DNA of 64,000 nucleotides from Onthomorpha sp937906975 (GCA_045614605.1 JAZLDH010000015.1:178023-242022); one strand, 5' to 3'; counted from the stretch's first letter, positions 18,591-27,294 are shown. The notes: generated by a model from the letters alone, not told the origin. Made by a program: numbers and translations.

Positions 18591-19277
18591 ATGAATAGTT
18601 TAGATAAGGAATTTAGACTTTACGCAATCAAGCATAGAGGAATTAGTAGCTTAACATTTGACAAATATAGCAAGTTTAGTAGCACAAGAAGTGCATATAT
18701 AAATCCTACAATCGTAGAAGAAAGAAGACTTAACGTAGCTCAAATGGACGTTTTCTCACGTCTGATGATGGATAGAATAATTTTTCTTGGTACAGCAATA
18801 GATGACGATGTTGCAAACATAATTCAAGCTCAGTTATTATTCTTAGAAAGCGTGGATTCTACAACTGACATTCAAATCTACTTGAATACTCCTGGCGGAT
18901 ACGTGAATGCAGGACTTGGAATTTACGATACAATGCAATATATCAAACCTGACGTTGCAACAATATGCACAGGATTAGCCGCTTCTATGGGTTCAGTTTT
19001 ATTATGCGCAGGAGCAAAAAACAAACGTACAGCCTTGGAACATTCAAGAGTGATGATACATCAACCACTTGGCGGAGCGCAAGGACAAGCCTCAGACATA
19101 GAAATCGCAGCAAGAGAAATCCTTAAAACAAAAGAAGAATTATATTCCATAATCGCTAAACACACAGGCAAATCTATTAAGAAGATAGAAAAGGACGGTG
19201 ATAGAGATTATTGGCTAACAGCAAAAGAAGCCTTAGAATACGGAATAATTGACGAAATCTTAACAAGCAAGAAATAA
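18591..19277 (+). CDS. clpP: ATP-dependent Clp protease proteolytic subunit
   Basis: ClpP peptidase of 228 residues with the triad in context: Ser132 in GLAASMGS, His157 in VMIHQPLGG and Asp206 in DRDYWL. The N-terminal extension of about 40 residues before the conserved IVEE block is long compared with the processed E. coli enzyme and is probably a propeptide. It forms the barrel used by ClpX or ClpA ATPases for protein turnover. No clpX follows; the gene ends in a strong terminator at 19299, so it is last in its transcript. Confidence 0.95.
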   Translation: MNSLDKEFRLYAIKHRGISSLTFDKYSKFSSTRSAYINPTIVEERRLNVAQMDVFSRLMMDRIIFLGTAIDDDVANIIQAQLLFLESVDSTTDIQIYLNTPGGYVNAGLGIYDTMQYIKPDVATICTGLAASMGSVLLCAGAKNKRTALEHSRVMIHQPLGGAQGQASDIEIAAREILKTKEELYSIIAKHTGKSIKKIEKDGDRDYWLTAKEALEYGIIDEILTSKK

Positions 19278-19298
19278 AACAAAAGATTAGCATTCTAA

Positions 19299-19331
19299 AA
19301 AACCGACATTTAAAATTTAAGTGTCGGTTTT
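19299..19331 (+). terminator. Intrinsic terminator after clpP
   Basis: The 16-nt arms 19299-19314 and 19316-19331 pair fully except for one G-U wobble. The core is ACCGACA/TGTCGGT and the 3' arm ends in a T run. Confidence 0.85.
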
Positions 19332-19413
19332 CTTTTATTAAAAATGTAATATTTTCTGCAATCTTTCTAAAAAAGGCTTAATCCTTTGAAAAACAATACA
19401 TAAAGCAAATCGT

Positions 19414-19495
19414 AATTCGTTAAAATGCAAGATTTGACCATTTCTATTTCGCTAAAATGCAAGATTTAGCCATTTCTAATTCGCTAAAATGCAAC
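19414..19495. repeat. 2.5 direct repeats of 32 bp in the promoter region of the 19541 gene
   Basis: Units begin at 19414, 19446 and 19478, aligned on TTCG at 19416, 19448 and 19480, an exact 32-bp period. Each carries CTAAAATGCAAGATTT or a near copy (the first has GTTAAAATGCAA). Unit two contains the inverted repeat GCTAAA/TTTAGC. The third is cut short just before the -7 box. The position suggests operator sites. Confidence 0.8.
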
Positions 19496-19502
19496 AAATT
19501 CT

Positions 19503-19510
19503 TATATTTG
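19503..19510 (+). promoter_or_regulatory. -7 box of the two-gene module
   Basis: TATATTTG is a perfect TAnnTTTG box located 31 nt before the ATG at 19541. It rules out the longer reading frame starting at 19457, which would begin upstream of the promoter. Confidence 0.6.
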
Positions 19511-19540
19511 TATTTAGCAAAATCAAAAAAATATTTAACC

Positions 19541-20095
19541 ATGGTACAAAAATTGAAACCATTAAATTGTAAATTGTCTGAATATGAAGGCTGGCTTGCG
19601 ATGAGAGAATATTGGGACGATTATTCTGATGAATGGAACTCTTCAACAATAGAAAAAAAATTAGTGAATCTTGCAAATTTCGTGAAACAAGGTGGAGATT
19701 TGAATATAGTATTAAATGATTATACTGAAAATAGAGATGCAATATACAGATATAGAATACAATTTTGTGTATTTAGATATATTGAGAGGTTAATATCTGG
19801 AAATTATTTTGCAAAAGGCAACCCTATAATTGAGCGTATAAAACGTCTTGAAAAAGCAGAACTTGTTTCTTTGTTAAAAGAAGAGTTATCTAGAAGCGTA
19901 AAAGAAGTAGAAGAATATGATGAAAAACAAATAATAAAATCTTATTGGCAAATTTCAGATGAATTTATCAATAAAGATGATATTCTTAATAAGATAGAAC
20001 GTGAACATTGGAGAAACAATCCTAATGAAGGAGTATCTTTTTACATGAATAAAGATAAAAAATGGGATAAAGGTTCTGATTATAGTATATGGTAA
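19541..20095 (+). CDS. Hypothetical acidic protein, first gene of a two-gene module
   Basis: The ATG at 19541 gives 184 residues. I prefer it over an in-frame ATG at 19457 because the -7 box at 19503 lies between them. The protein is rich in Glu, Lys, Asn, Tyr and Trp, mainly helical in character (for example the run near 118-145), and has no signal peptide or membrane segment. I recognise no family. It overlaps the next reading frame (ATG at 20089), or precedes it by 14 bp if that gene starts at 20110. The pairing with a nuclease-like protein and upstream direct-repeat operators suggest a regulated accessory module. Confidence 0.6.
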   Translation: MVQKLKPLNCKLSEYEGWLAMREYWDDYSDEWNSSTIEKKLVNLANFVKQGGDLNIVLNDYTENRDAIYRYRIQFCVFRYIERLISGNYFAKGNPIIERIKRLEKAELVSLLKEELSRSVKEVEEYDEKQIIKSYWQISDEFINKDDILNKIEREHWRNNPNEGVSFYMNKDKKWDKGSDYSIW

Positions 20096-20109
20096 TAAAT
20101 ATAAACATT

Positions 20110-20655
20110 ATGGTAAGCAATAAACAATTAGGAGCAATAGGAGAAACAGCAGTAATGTTAGAACTATTAAAAATGGGCTTCGATGTTATCAACATAAATA
20201 ATTCATACAATAATTACCGAAAAGCAGACCTTATATGTATGAACCCCAATAATGAGAAATCCGTAAAAATACAAGTTAAAACTGGAACAACAAATAACAT
20301 TCTTACTGGCTTTGTATCAGAATTAGACGGAACAATTCCTAAAATAGAAGAAAATATTATAGGACCTTGGGTATTTGTAAAAATAGACAAAGACAATTTG
20401 TCTAAATACGAATTTTATATCTTAACAAAAGAAGAAGTTTTAACACTTATAACAACAAGTAACAAATGGTATGTAACAGATTGGAATAGAACGTTAACAT
20501 CTAAACCTATAGTAGGAATAAATGTTAATTGGCTCGAAGGTGAAGGTGAAGAAGAATCAAAAACTCACTTAACAAAACAACATAAAAAATATATCAACCC
20601 ATTAGGTCATAATTCAAAAGACAACTGGGAGAAAATAATAAATCTCTTACTCTAA
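20110..20655 (+). CDS. PD-(D/E)XK superfamily nuclease-like protein
   Basis: A protein of 181 residues from the ATG at 20110; an ATG at 20089 overlapping the upstream stop (ATGGTAA) would add seven residues. The N-terminal half has the order expected for PD-(D/E)XK enzymes such as the PDDEXK_5 group: LGAIGETAVMLELLKMGFDV (helix with Glu), KADLIC (catalytic Asp) and VKIQVKTG (Q-x-K in place of E-x-K). The C-terminal 100 residues are unassigned. It may be a restriction-type or repair nuclease, or a catalytically weak relative. It is probably co-transcribed with the 19541 gene. No methyltransferase or helicase is near, so a classical restriction system is not supported. Confidence 0.55.
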   Translation: MVSNKQLGAIGETAVMLELLKMGFDVININNSYNNYRKADLICMNPNNEKSVKIQVKTGTTNNILTGFVSELDGTIPKIEENIIGPWVFVKIDKDNLSKYEFYILTKEEVLTLITTSNKWYVTDWNRTLTSKPIVGINVNWLEGEGEEESKTHLTKQHKKYINPLGHNSKDNWEKIINLLL

Positions 20656-21079
20656 GTACTCTTTTTATAAAAAATGTTTCTTATCTATTCTCATTCAGAG
20701 GTCTTTTAAAATCTTTTTAAGGCTTACAGAAAGGTTGTACTAAATTCTACAAGTCTTAATTTAAAATTCCCTTTTCTTTTTTAACTCCTCCTTTTTTTAA
20801 AATTTAAATTTGCTTTGTCTTGCAAATACATAATTTTTCGTGATATTTAAAAACATTTCTTTATTCCAACTCATTTTCCCTAAGAGAAAATCAATTATCT
20901 CTTAGAGAAAATGGATTTTCTCTTTGAAAAAATAAAATAAAGCTAAGAGTTATTTTTGTAATCTTTCGATTTATGGAATTTAATCTTTGCAATAATTCTT
21001 TATTGTGTGATATTTGCCATACTAAGAATGAAGTATGGATATTGATTTGAGGATTTTATAATACGAGACTTTAACTTGC
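20656..21079. other. 424-bp intergenic region with a 21-bp periodic array and no gene
   Basis: No convincing reading frame lies here. The DNA is AT-rich and holds the CTWWG array at 20880-20947 and a short 6-bp hairpin (CCATAC/GTATGG, 21017-21038). It separates the nuclease-like module from the toxin-antitoxin pair; the genes on either side converge. Confidence 0.6.
20880..20947. repeat. 21-bp periodic CTWWG array, four words
   Basis: CTAAG (20880), CTTAG (20901), CTTTG (20922) and CTAAG (20943) start exactly 21 bp apart. The sequence also forms a hairpin between AGAGAAAAT (20904-20912) and ATTTTCTCT (20915-20923). Spacers are nearly all A/T. Confidence 0.85.
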
Positions 21080-21355
21080 TTATTTATCTTTGTAATGTTG
21101 TCCTACTTGTACGACAAGTACAGTAACAATTTCATCTTTTACACAATATATTAACCTATCTTTTTGATTTATTCTTCGAGACCAATATCCTGAATAATTG
21201 CCTACAAGCGCTTCTGGCTTGCCTGTACCTTCGTAAGGGTGGAGTTTTAATTCTTCAAACAAGTTATACACTTTTTTTATGCTTGCCTTATCACCTCTTT
21301 TTCCTAATGCGATAAGTTCTTTTTCTGCTTGGGGTGTTAATTCTATGCGATACAT
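21080..21355 (-). CDS. YoeB/Txe-family toxin of a type II toxin-antitoxin module
   Basis: 91 residues from the ATG at 21355, which overlaps the antitoxin stop by one base (TAATG). A TTG at 21364 would add three residues but is less likely. The sequence ends with the RelE/YoeB C-terminal pattern: GYWSRRINQKDRLIYCV then VLVVQVGQHYKDK. YoeB toxins cleave mRNA in the ribosomal A site. The basic RRINxxxR block and the C-terminal His-Tyr are kept, so it looks active. The overlap suggests coupled translation, as usual for these modules. Confidence 0.88.
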   Translation of the reverse strand: MYRIELTPQAEKELIALGKRGDKASIKKVYNLFEELKLHPYEGTGKPEALVGNYSGYWSRRINQKDRLIYCVKDEIVTVLVVQVGQHYKDK

Positions 21356-21582
21356 TACAAGCAAAGCATTTGTTTTATTTCTTCAAGGCTGACTTCCCGT
21401 GCTAATCCTTGTTTTTCTTCTTCTATACTTTTTTGAAAATTTTGTAAGGCTTCTTTATTGTTATAGAAATCACTATCAAAATCTGAGGGAGTAGTAATTT
21501 TTGCACCTGCGGCTAACATCGCCTCTATCAGATGCTTCATTACATCGTCTTTTCCATCATAATTTATTGTTATTGTTGCCAT
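21355..21582 (-). CDS. Antitoxin paired with the YoeB-type toxin
   Basis: A 75-residue protein directly upstream of the toxin gene with a one-base overlap. It starts MATITINYDGKDDVMKHL, which resembles a small beta strand plus helix DNA-binding or dimerisation head, and ends in an acidic helix (KSIEEEKQGLAREVSLEEI) suited to wrapping the toxin. I do not recognise a named antitoxin family beyond this layout. An 8-bp palindrome TAACGTTA at 21616-21623, about 35 bp upstream, could be an autoregulatory operator. Confidence 0.75.
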   Translation of the reverse strand: MATITINYDGKDDVMKHLIEAMLAAGAKITTPSDFDSDFYNNKEALQNFQKSIEEEKQGLAREVSLEEIKQMLCL

Positions 21583-21615
21583 AATGCGTTTTGTTTTTGT
21601 TATTTTCTTAGTGTA

Positions 21616-21623
21616 TAACGTTA
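21616..21623. promoter_or_regulatory. Possible operator palindrome upstream of the antitoxin gene
   Basis: TAACGTTA is a perfect palindrome 34 bp upstream of the antitoxin ATG and 24 bp below the queG stop. The operator role is inferred only from its position. Confidence 0.3.
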
Positions 21624-21646
21624 TTTTGTCAAAAAAGTTGCACGTT

Positions 21647-22552
21647 TTATTTTCTCCCCTTTATATTTGAAAGAAGTTTCTCAAACTTTACTCTCTCCAT
21701 TGCGGAGATTTTACGGACTTTGTTGAAGTCTGTCTTTTCTAATTCTTCATTTTCTATTTTGGAAATCAGTGTTTTAATTTCTTGAGTTGAAGAAAATTCA
21801 TTGTTTACCTTTATTGCTTTATTGTTTCTTATGCAAGTATTTAGGCAAATGTCGCAACCGTAAATGTAATTGTTTAGTTTGATATTCTCAGGTATAGATT
21901 CCTTGTTTTCAATGGTTTGATAGGAAATACATTTGTTTGAATCAAGTCCTGTTTCTTGGTCGTTTAGGGCTTGATTTGGGCAAGATTCTATACATTTTCT
22001 GCAATTACCACACTGATTCCTAACTTCTTGTGTGTAATCGCTTTGATAATCGCATATAATTTCAGCTAAAAAAACTTTACTTCCCCATTTTGGACTTATG
22101 AAACAGGTGTTTTTGCCTATCCAACCTAAGCCTGCTTTCACTGCCCAATGCTTTTCCATTACGGGTGCTGTATCTACACATATTTTTGCATTAAGGTCTG
22201 GGTATAAGTCTTTTAATTCTTCTAATAAGGCGTAGAGTTTTTGTTTTATTACTTTGTGATAGTCTTTTCCTTGTGCGTATGAGGCTATTTTTACTTTTGA
22301 TTCTTCTAACTGATTTTCAGTATTGTAGGATATTACAAAGGAGAAAACTGTTTTTGCTCCTTCTAACAACTCGCAAACATTGAATCGTTGTGAGTGATAG
22401 TTGGATAAGTAATCCATATCTGCATTATAACCTTTTGAAATCCAAGCATCAAATATGTTTGAGCAGAGTTGTTCTGCCTTTGCTGCTCCACAGTCGTGAA
22501 AGCCTAAGGAAAGTGCTTTTGCTTTTACGATTTCTAAGGGTAAATACTTCAT
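21647..22552 (-). CDS. queG: Epoxyqueuosine reductase
   Basis: QueG carries out the last step of queuosine synthesis in tRNA, reducing epoxyqueuosine with cobalamin and two [4Fe-4S] clusters. This 301-residue protein has the cobalamin-binding front half (VDTAPVMEKHWAVKAGLGWIGKN region, about 127-150) and the ferredoxin-like region CGNCRKCIESCP followed by GCDICLNTC for the second cluster. It is at the short end of the family because the C-terminal HEAT-like extension of some homologues is missing. Its ATG overlaps the dnaE stop by one base (TAATG). Confidence 0.92.
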   Translation of the reverse strand: MKYLPLEIVKAKALSLGFHDCGAAKAEQLCSNIFDAWISKGYNADMDYLSNYHSQRFNVCELLEGAKTVFSFVISYNTENQLEESKVKIASYAQGKDYHKVIKQKLYALLEELKDLYPDLNAKICVDTAPVMEKHWAVKAGLGWIGKNTCFISPKWGSKVFLAEIICDYQSDYTQEVRNQCGNCRKCIESCPNQALNDQETGLDSNKCISYQTIENKESIPENIKLNNYIYGCDICLNTCIRNNKAIKVNNEFSSTQEIKTLISKIENEELEKTDFNKVRKISAMERVKFEKLLSNIKGRK

Positions 22553-25500
22553 TATCTTTTCAAAACCTTATAACTCAATCCATAGACTGAGGCAAGTTTT
22601 CTTGCTTCTTTAATGAAAGAGGGTGCAACTTTATATTTTTTTGCGAGCATTGTTAGTTTCAAATCGTCTATTGAGGATATTATATTGAGTTTTAGGGAGA
22701 TTTTACCTTTGTTTTTCTTACATAGGGTTTCCATGTCTTTGACAAAGGCTGGTGTTATGTTGCTATAATCTATGGTCATTTCCAATTCTTTGGCGTTTTC
22801 TTCCATGTAGTTATTCAACAAGGCTACATCTTTCACGTAAAGGTCGAGTTCTTTTGTGATTGCGTCTTTTGGCCAAGATTTTTCTTTGACTGAGGCGTGG
22901 ATTATAAGGTATAATCCTTCTTTACAGAAGTTTGAGTATTTTACATAGTTGTTTCCAAAAAATCTAAACGTATATGCTCCTGTTTCGTCTTCGATTGTGA
23001 GTGAGGAGAACGGATTTCCATTTTTGCCCACTTTGTTTTCTGAAGCAACTACTATTCCTGCTATGCAAATGTCTTTGTCTTTTAGGTCGGAAAGCGTCTT
23101 TAAACTTTCTAATTTGGTATCTACAAATGTTCTAACCGTTTCTTCGTATTCGTCTAATGGGTGTCCTGAAATGTAAAAGCCTATCATTTCTTTTTCAAAA
23201 GCAAGACTCTCGCTTTGAGACCAACGTTCACATTCTGGAATCTCTACTATATCGTCTATTTTTATTTCTTCCTCATCAAATAACGACACTTGGGCTGACA
23301 TGCTATCGGTTTTGATTTTGTTAGATAGCATTATCATTTTTTCTAATACGGTGTAGTCGTTATCAATGTTAGTAAAATATTGTGCTCTGTGAGTATCAGC
23401 AAAACAATCAAAGCCTCCTGCTTTTATTAACGACTCTAAACAACGGCGATTTATAATTCTGAGATTTACTCTCTTTACAAGGTCAAAAGCAGATGTGTAA
23501 GGACCGTTTTCTTCTCGCTCTCTGATGATTTCTTCTGCAGCGGCTAATCCTACACCCTTTATGGCGGCTAATCCAAATAGGATTTCGCCTTTTTTATTCA
23601 CCATAAAGTTAAGGTCAGATTCGTTTACGTTTGGCCCTAACACTTGAAGGTTAATATTTTGACACTCTTCAATATATTTTGTTATCTTTTTAATATCAGA
23701 AAGGTTGTGTGTAAGAACAGAAGACATGTATTCCGCAGGGTAATGTGCTTTTAAATATGCTGTTTGGAAAGCAACGTATGCGTAACATGTAGAGTGGGAT
23801 TTGTTGAAGGCGTATTCTGCAAATTTTTTCCAGTCTTCCCATATTTTTTTAACCTTTTCTAAGTCTAATCCGTTGTTTTCACATCCGACAATGAACTTTT
23901 TCTCCAACTCTTCCATTACCTTGATTTGCTTTTTACCCATTGCCTTTCTTAATTTGTCGGCTTCCCCCGGGGTAAAGTTAGCAAGGGCTTGAGAAAGCAA
24001 CATGACCTGCTCTTGATAGACTGTAATACCATAGGTTTCTGCAAGATACTTTTCCATTATTGGGAACTCATAAACGATTTCCTCTTTTCCATGTTTTCTA
24101 TTTATGAAGTTGGAAATATATTGCATTGGACCTGGACGATATAGTGCGTTCATCGCAATCAAGTCTTCAAATCTGTCGGGTTTAAGGTTTTGTAAATGCC
24201 CGCTCATTCCGTCAGATTCAAATTGGAATGTGCCAACGGTTAATCCTTTTTGAAATAATTCTAATGCCTTTTGGTCATCTAATGCTATTTTATCGGGTTC
24301 TATTACTATGCCATGGCTTTTGTAGATATTCTCACAAGCGTCTTTTATGATAGAAAGGTTACTTAGTCCAAGGAAGTCCATCTTTATCATTCCAACGCTT
24401 TCAATGAGTTTTCCTTCAAACTGAGTTGCCATCATATCTGAGTCTTTACTGTCAGCAATTGGCACATAATTGGAAATATCATCGGGACCTATGATTACGC
24501 CACACGCATGTATTCCTGTACTTCTAATAGAGCCTTCTAATTTTCTTGCAAGAGTAAGAACTTTTTTAACTAATTCTGGTCCGTTTTCTAATTCTTGTTT
24601 TAGTTCTGGCGACTCATTGAAGGCTTGGTCTAAGGAAATTCCTGGTCTGTTAGGAACATATTCTGCTAATCTATTGGAATCGGCTAATGGTAGTTCTAAA
24701 ACTCTGGCTACGTCTTTGATTGACATTTTTGCTGCCATTGTTCCAAAAGTCGTAATTTGAGCAACGTGGTCTGAACCATATTTATCTTGTACGTATTGCA
24801 AGGTTTTGGCTCTTCCCTCATCGTCAAAATCCACGTCTATATCGGGTAAGGAAATTCTGTCTGGGTTTAAGAAACGCTCAAAAAGCAATCCGTATTTCAA
24901 AGGCTCAATTGCGGTTATCCCTAAGCAGTATGCTACAACGCTTCCTGCAGCTGAGCCTCTCCCCGGCCCAACTATTACGCCTAATTTCTCTCTTGAATAA
25001 TTTATAAAGTCTTGTACGATTAGGAAATAACCAGGAAATCCCATCCATTCTATGGTTCCTAATTCGCTTTCTATTCTTTTAAGTACTGTTTCGTCAAGAT
25101 TGTCTCCGTAACGCTTTTTTGCTCCTTCTAAGGTAAGGTGTCGAAGATATGCTGCATCGAATTTGGTACGGATTATTTTCTCATATCCTCCTTTTTCTTT
25201 GAGTAGTTTTTCTGTTATTTCATTTTTTTTCTCAGGGGCTTTGTCTTCCTCTGATGTTTTGGGACTATTTATAAAGTCAGTATAGAGTTTTTCTGATATT
25301 TCTTCTTTTGGGAACTTTTTATAGTAGTCCTCTATTGTGCCAAAGGAGGAAGGAATATCAAATACGGGAAGTATTGGTCCTCTTTCTAATTCATAGACTT
25401 CTATTTTATCAACTATTTCTTGTGTGTTATAGATTGCCTCTGGTGTGTCTGGAAATGCTTCTAACATTTCGTCCATTGATTTTAAATACTCATTACCTGT

Positions 25501-26217
25501 ATATGACATTTTACTGTTGTCATATTCTGATAAGGTCTTTCCTGTATTTAAACAAATCAAAATCGTATGTGCTTCAAAGTCATCTTTATTTACAAAGTGA
25601 ACATCGTTTGTTGCTATTATCTTTATGTCAAATTTTTTGGCAATTCTTATTAGTTCTTTATTGACTTGGTGTTGTAGGTCTATGCCATGGTTTTGTAGTT
25701 CTATGTAATAGTCATCTTTAAAGACTTCTTTGTATTCTAAGGCTGTTCTTTCTGCTCCTTCTATGTCGTTATTTTCTATCAGTTTAGGCAAAATTCCTCC
25801 TAAACAGGCTGAACAACATATCAATCCTTCGGAATATTGAAATAATAGTTCTTTATCTATTCTTGATGTACGATATTTGGCTTCTTTGGCAAAGGCTAAG
25901 GAGTCTAATTTTACTAAATTTTGATAGCCTTTCGCATTTTTTGCAAGCAATATAAGGTGATGTCCACTGAAATTTTTACCATCTTTTATAAATCTACTTT
26001 GTGGAGAAACGTACATTTCACATCCTAAAATTGGTTTTACGCCTTTTTTCTTGCAAGCATTGTGAAATTCCAATACTCCAAACATATTGCCATGGTCTGT
26101 TATAGCAACTGCTTCTTGTCCTAATTCTTTGGCTCTGTCAAGTAGCTTATTTATATTACAAGCTCCGTCTAATATGGAATATTGTGTGTGTACGTGAAGA
26201 TGGGTAAAATTATTCAT
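22552..26217 (-). CDS. dnaE: DNA polymerase III alpha subunit
   Basis: 1221 residues, the replicative polymerase. The N-terminal PHP domain (HLHVHTQYSILDGACNI, about 6-22) has metal-binding His residues. The palm contains the catalytic Asp pairs PDIDVDFDD (about 463-471), and the tail carries the HhH region (LFGLAAIKGVGLAAAEEI) and an OB fold near 980-1080. No intein or frameshift is seen. It sits between the LpxL-like gene (10-bp gap) and queG (1-bp overlap). Confidence 0.95.
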   Translation of the reverse strand: MNNFTHLHVHTQYSILDGACNINKLLDRAKELGQEAVAITDHGNMFGVLEFHNACKKKGVKPILGCEMYVSPQSRFIKDGKNFSGHHLILLAKNAKGYQNLVKLDSLAFAKEAKYRTSRIDKELLFQYSEGLICCSACLGGILPKLIENNDIEGAERTALEYKEVFKDDYYIELQNHGIDLQHQVNKELIRIAKKFDIKIIATNDVHFVNKDDFEAHTILICLNTGKTLSEYDNSKMSYTGNEYLKSMDEMLEAFPDTPEAIYNTQEIVDKIEVYELERGPILPVFDIPSSFGTIEDYYKKFPKEEISEKLYTDFINSPKTSEEDKAPEKKNEITEKLLKEKGGYEKIIRTKFDAAYLRHLTLEGAKKRYGDNLDETVLKRIESELGTIEWMGFPGYFLIVQDFINYSREKLGVIVGPGRGSAAGSVVAYCLGITAIEPLKYGLLFERFLNPDRISLPDIDVDFDDEGRAKTLQYVQDKYGSDHVAQITTFGTMAAKMSIKDVARVLELPLADSNRLAEYVPNRPGISLDQAFNESPELKQELENGPELVKKVLTLARKLEGSIRSTGIHACGVIIGPDDISNYVPIADSKDSDMMATQFEGKLIESVGMIKMDFLGLSNLSIIKDACENIYKSHGIVIEPDKIALDDQKALELFQKGLTVGTFQFESDGMSGHLQNLKPDRFEDLIAMNALYRPGPMQYISNFINRKHGKEEIVYEFPIMEKYLAETYGITVYQEQVMLLSQALANFTPGEADKLRKAMGKKQIKVMEELEKKFIVGCENNGLDLEKVKKIWEDWKKFAEYAFNKSHSTCYAYVAFQTAYLKAHYPAEYMSSVLTHNLSDIKKITKYIEECQNINLQVLGPNVNESDLNFMVNKKGEILFGLAAIKGVGLAAAEEIIREREENGPYTSAFDLVKRVNLRIINRRCLESLIKAGGFDCFADTHRAQYFTNIDNDYTVLEKMIMLSNKIKTDSMSAQVSLFDEEEIKIDDIVEIPECERWSQSESLAFEKEMIGFYISGHPLDEYEETVRTFVDTKLESLKTLSDLKDKDICIAGIVVASENKVGKNGNPFSSLTIEDETGAYTFRFFGNNYVKYSNFCKEGLYLIIHASVKEKSWPKDAITKELDLYVKDVALLNNYMEENAKELEMTIDYSNITPAFVKDMETLCKKNKGKISLKLNIISSIDDLKLTMLAKKYKVAPSFIKEARKLASVYGLSYKVLKR

Positions 26218-26227
26218 AATATATTGT

Positions 26228-27112
26228 CTAATTATTTTGTTCGTATTTAAGTTTCCAACGTCTGTGGCTCCACAACCAATATTGTGGTGCTTCTTTTATG
26301 AGTTCTTCTAATATGCTTGCGGATTTTTCTACTATAAATCCGTATTCTGTTTCTTGTGGAGAGGTTGTTACTTCTTCTATTTCAAATTCGTAATAGCCTC
26401 TTTTTACTTTTCTTACTTTGTAAAAAAATACAGGATAATCGTATTTCTTTGCAAAATACTCGCATCCGTAAATAAATGCTGTCTTTTGGTTAAGGAAATC
26501 TATCCAATAGCATTTGTTTCTGTCGTTTGGACTTTGGTCTGACAAAAGCATATAGGCACAAGTCTTTGTATTGTGGTAGTTATCAAAGACTTTGCGAGAG
26601 TTATCTGCGTAACAAACTTCTGTAGCGTATCTTGTGCGTTTTTTGTGCATAAGTTCTTCAAAGGTTTTGTTACTCATTCTTTTGCCAACTCCTATTCCAT
26701 GAAAATCAAACTGCATTCCAAGACTTGCAACCATAAATTCCCAGTTGTTATAGTGTGCAGAAACTAATATAATGCTTTTGTTTTGTTTGTAGTAGTCAGA
26801 TATTATTTCTGGATTTAGGCATTTGTATCTTTTCATTAGGTTTTTCTTGGAAATTGTTAGCATCTTCACTGCCTCCAAGAAAAGGTCTGCTAAATGGGAA
26901 TAAAACTTGCTCGCTATTTCTCTCAGTTCTGCGGGTGTTTTGTCGGGAAAGGATTTTGAGAGGTTATTCATAACTACTTTCTTCCTGTAACCCAGAAGGT
27001 TATAAAGTAGAAATTTTACAATATCTGCTAAGAAATGTAGAAACCTCATCGGTAAAAGCGATAAGGGAATGAGGAATCCGTAAAATAATATGTAGTTAAG
27101 AATTGCTTTCAT
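26228..27112 (-). CDS. LpxL/HtrB-family lipid A acyltransferase
   Basis: 294 residues with one N-terminal membrane segment (about 5-40) and an acyltransferase domain. The His-x4-Asp/Glu motif appears as SAHYNNWEF (about 119-127), typical of LpxL/LpxM enzymes that add secondary acyl chains to lipid A at the inner membrane. The C-terminal QYWLWSHRRWK block is also conserved. It is first in the transcript with dnaE and queG. A -7 box TATCTTTG at 27140-27133 lies 21 nt upstream, and its CTTTG is also the first word of a 21-bp periodic array. Confidence 0.9.
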   Translation of the reverse strand: MKAILNYILFYGFLIPLSLLPMRFLHFLADIVKFLLYNLLGYRKKVVMNNLSKSFPDKTPAELREIASKFYSHLADLFLEAVKMLTISKKNLMKRYKCLNPEIISDYYKQNKSIILVSAHYNNWEFMVASLGMQFDFHGIGVGKRMSNKTFEELMHKKRTRYATEVCYADNSRKVFDNYHNTKTCAYMLLSDQSPNDRNKCYWIDFLNQKTAFIYGCEYFAKKYDYPVFFYKVRKVKRGYYEFEIEEVTTSPQETEYGFIVEKSASILEELIKEAPQYWLWSHRRWKLKYEQNN

Positions 27113-27132
27113 TTTACAACCATTTTCTAAAA

Positions 27133-27140
27133 CAAAGATA
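27133..27140 (-). promoter_or_regulatory. -7 box for the LpxL-like gene, dnaE and queG
   Basis: TATCTTTG on the minus strand is a perfect TAnnTTTG box, 21 nt upstream of the ATG at 27112. Confidence 0.55.
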
Positions 27141-27221
27141 CGAAAAAATATTTCTTAGAAAAAATAAATTTTTTCTTTGCTTTATTTTTTTCTTTCTTTG
27201 ACTTATTTTTTTCTTTCTTTG
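27133..27221. repeat. 21-bp periodic CTWWG array, five words, starting in a promoter
   Basis: CAAAG (27133), CTTAG (27154), CTTTG (27175), CTTTG (27196) and CTTTG (27217) start exactly 21 bp apart. The first word is part of the -7 box TATCTTTG of the LpxL-like gene. A 20-nt stretch at 27172-27191 is identical to 53608-53627 in another intergenic region. Confidence 0.85.
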
Positions 27222-27233
27222 ACTTAAAAAAAT

Positions 27234-27267
27234 AATATCGGACAATAGTAAATTACTGCCCGATATT
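27234..27267 (-). terminator. Intrinsic terminator of the nqr operon
   Basis: On the minus strand the arms AATATCGG (27267-27260) and CCGATATT (27241-27234) form a hairpin followed by a T run (A run at 27225-27232 on the plus strand). It lies just after the nqrF stop. Confidence 0.75.
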
Positions 27268-27294
27268 ACTTTTCTGCTTATAAGAAATTAGAAA

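Noticed and set aside
19457..19540. Longer N-terminus for the first gene of the two-gene module
   Set aside because: The extension would run through the 32-bp repeats and the -7 box at 19503, so it is upstream of the likely transcription start.
27133..27221. 21-bp arrays read as CRISPR
   Set aside because: The conserved word is only 5 bp, the spacers are A/T-only, the word orientation varies, and no cas genes are present.
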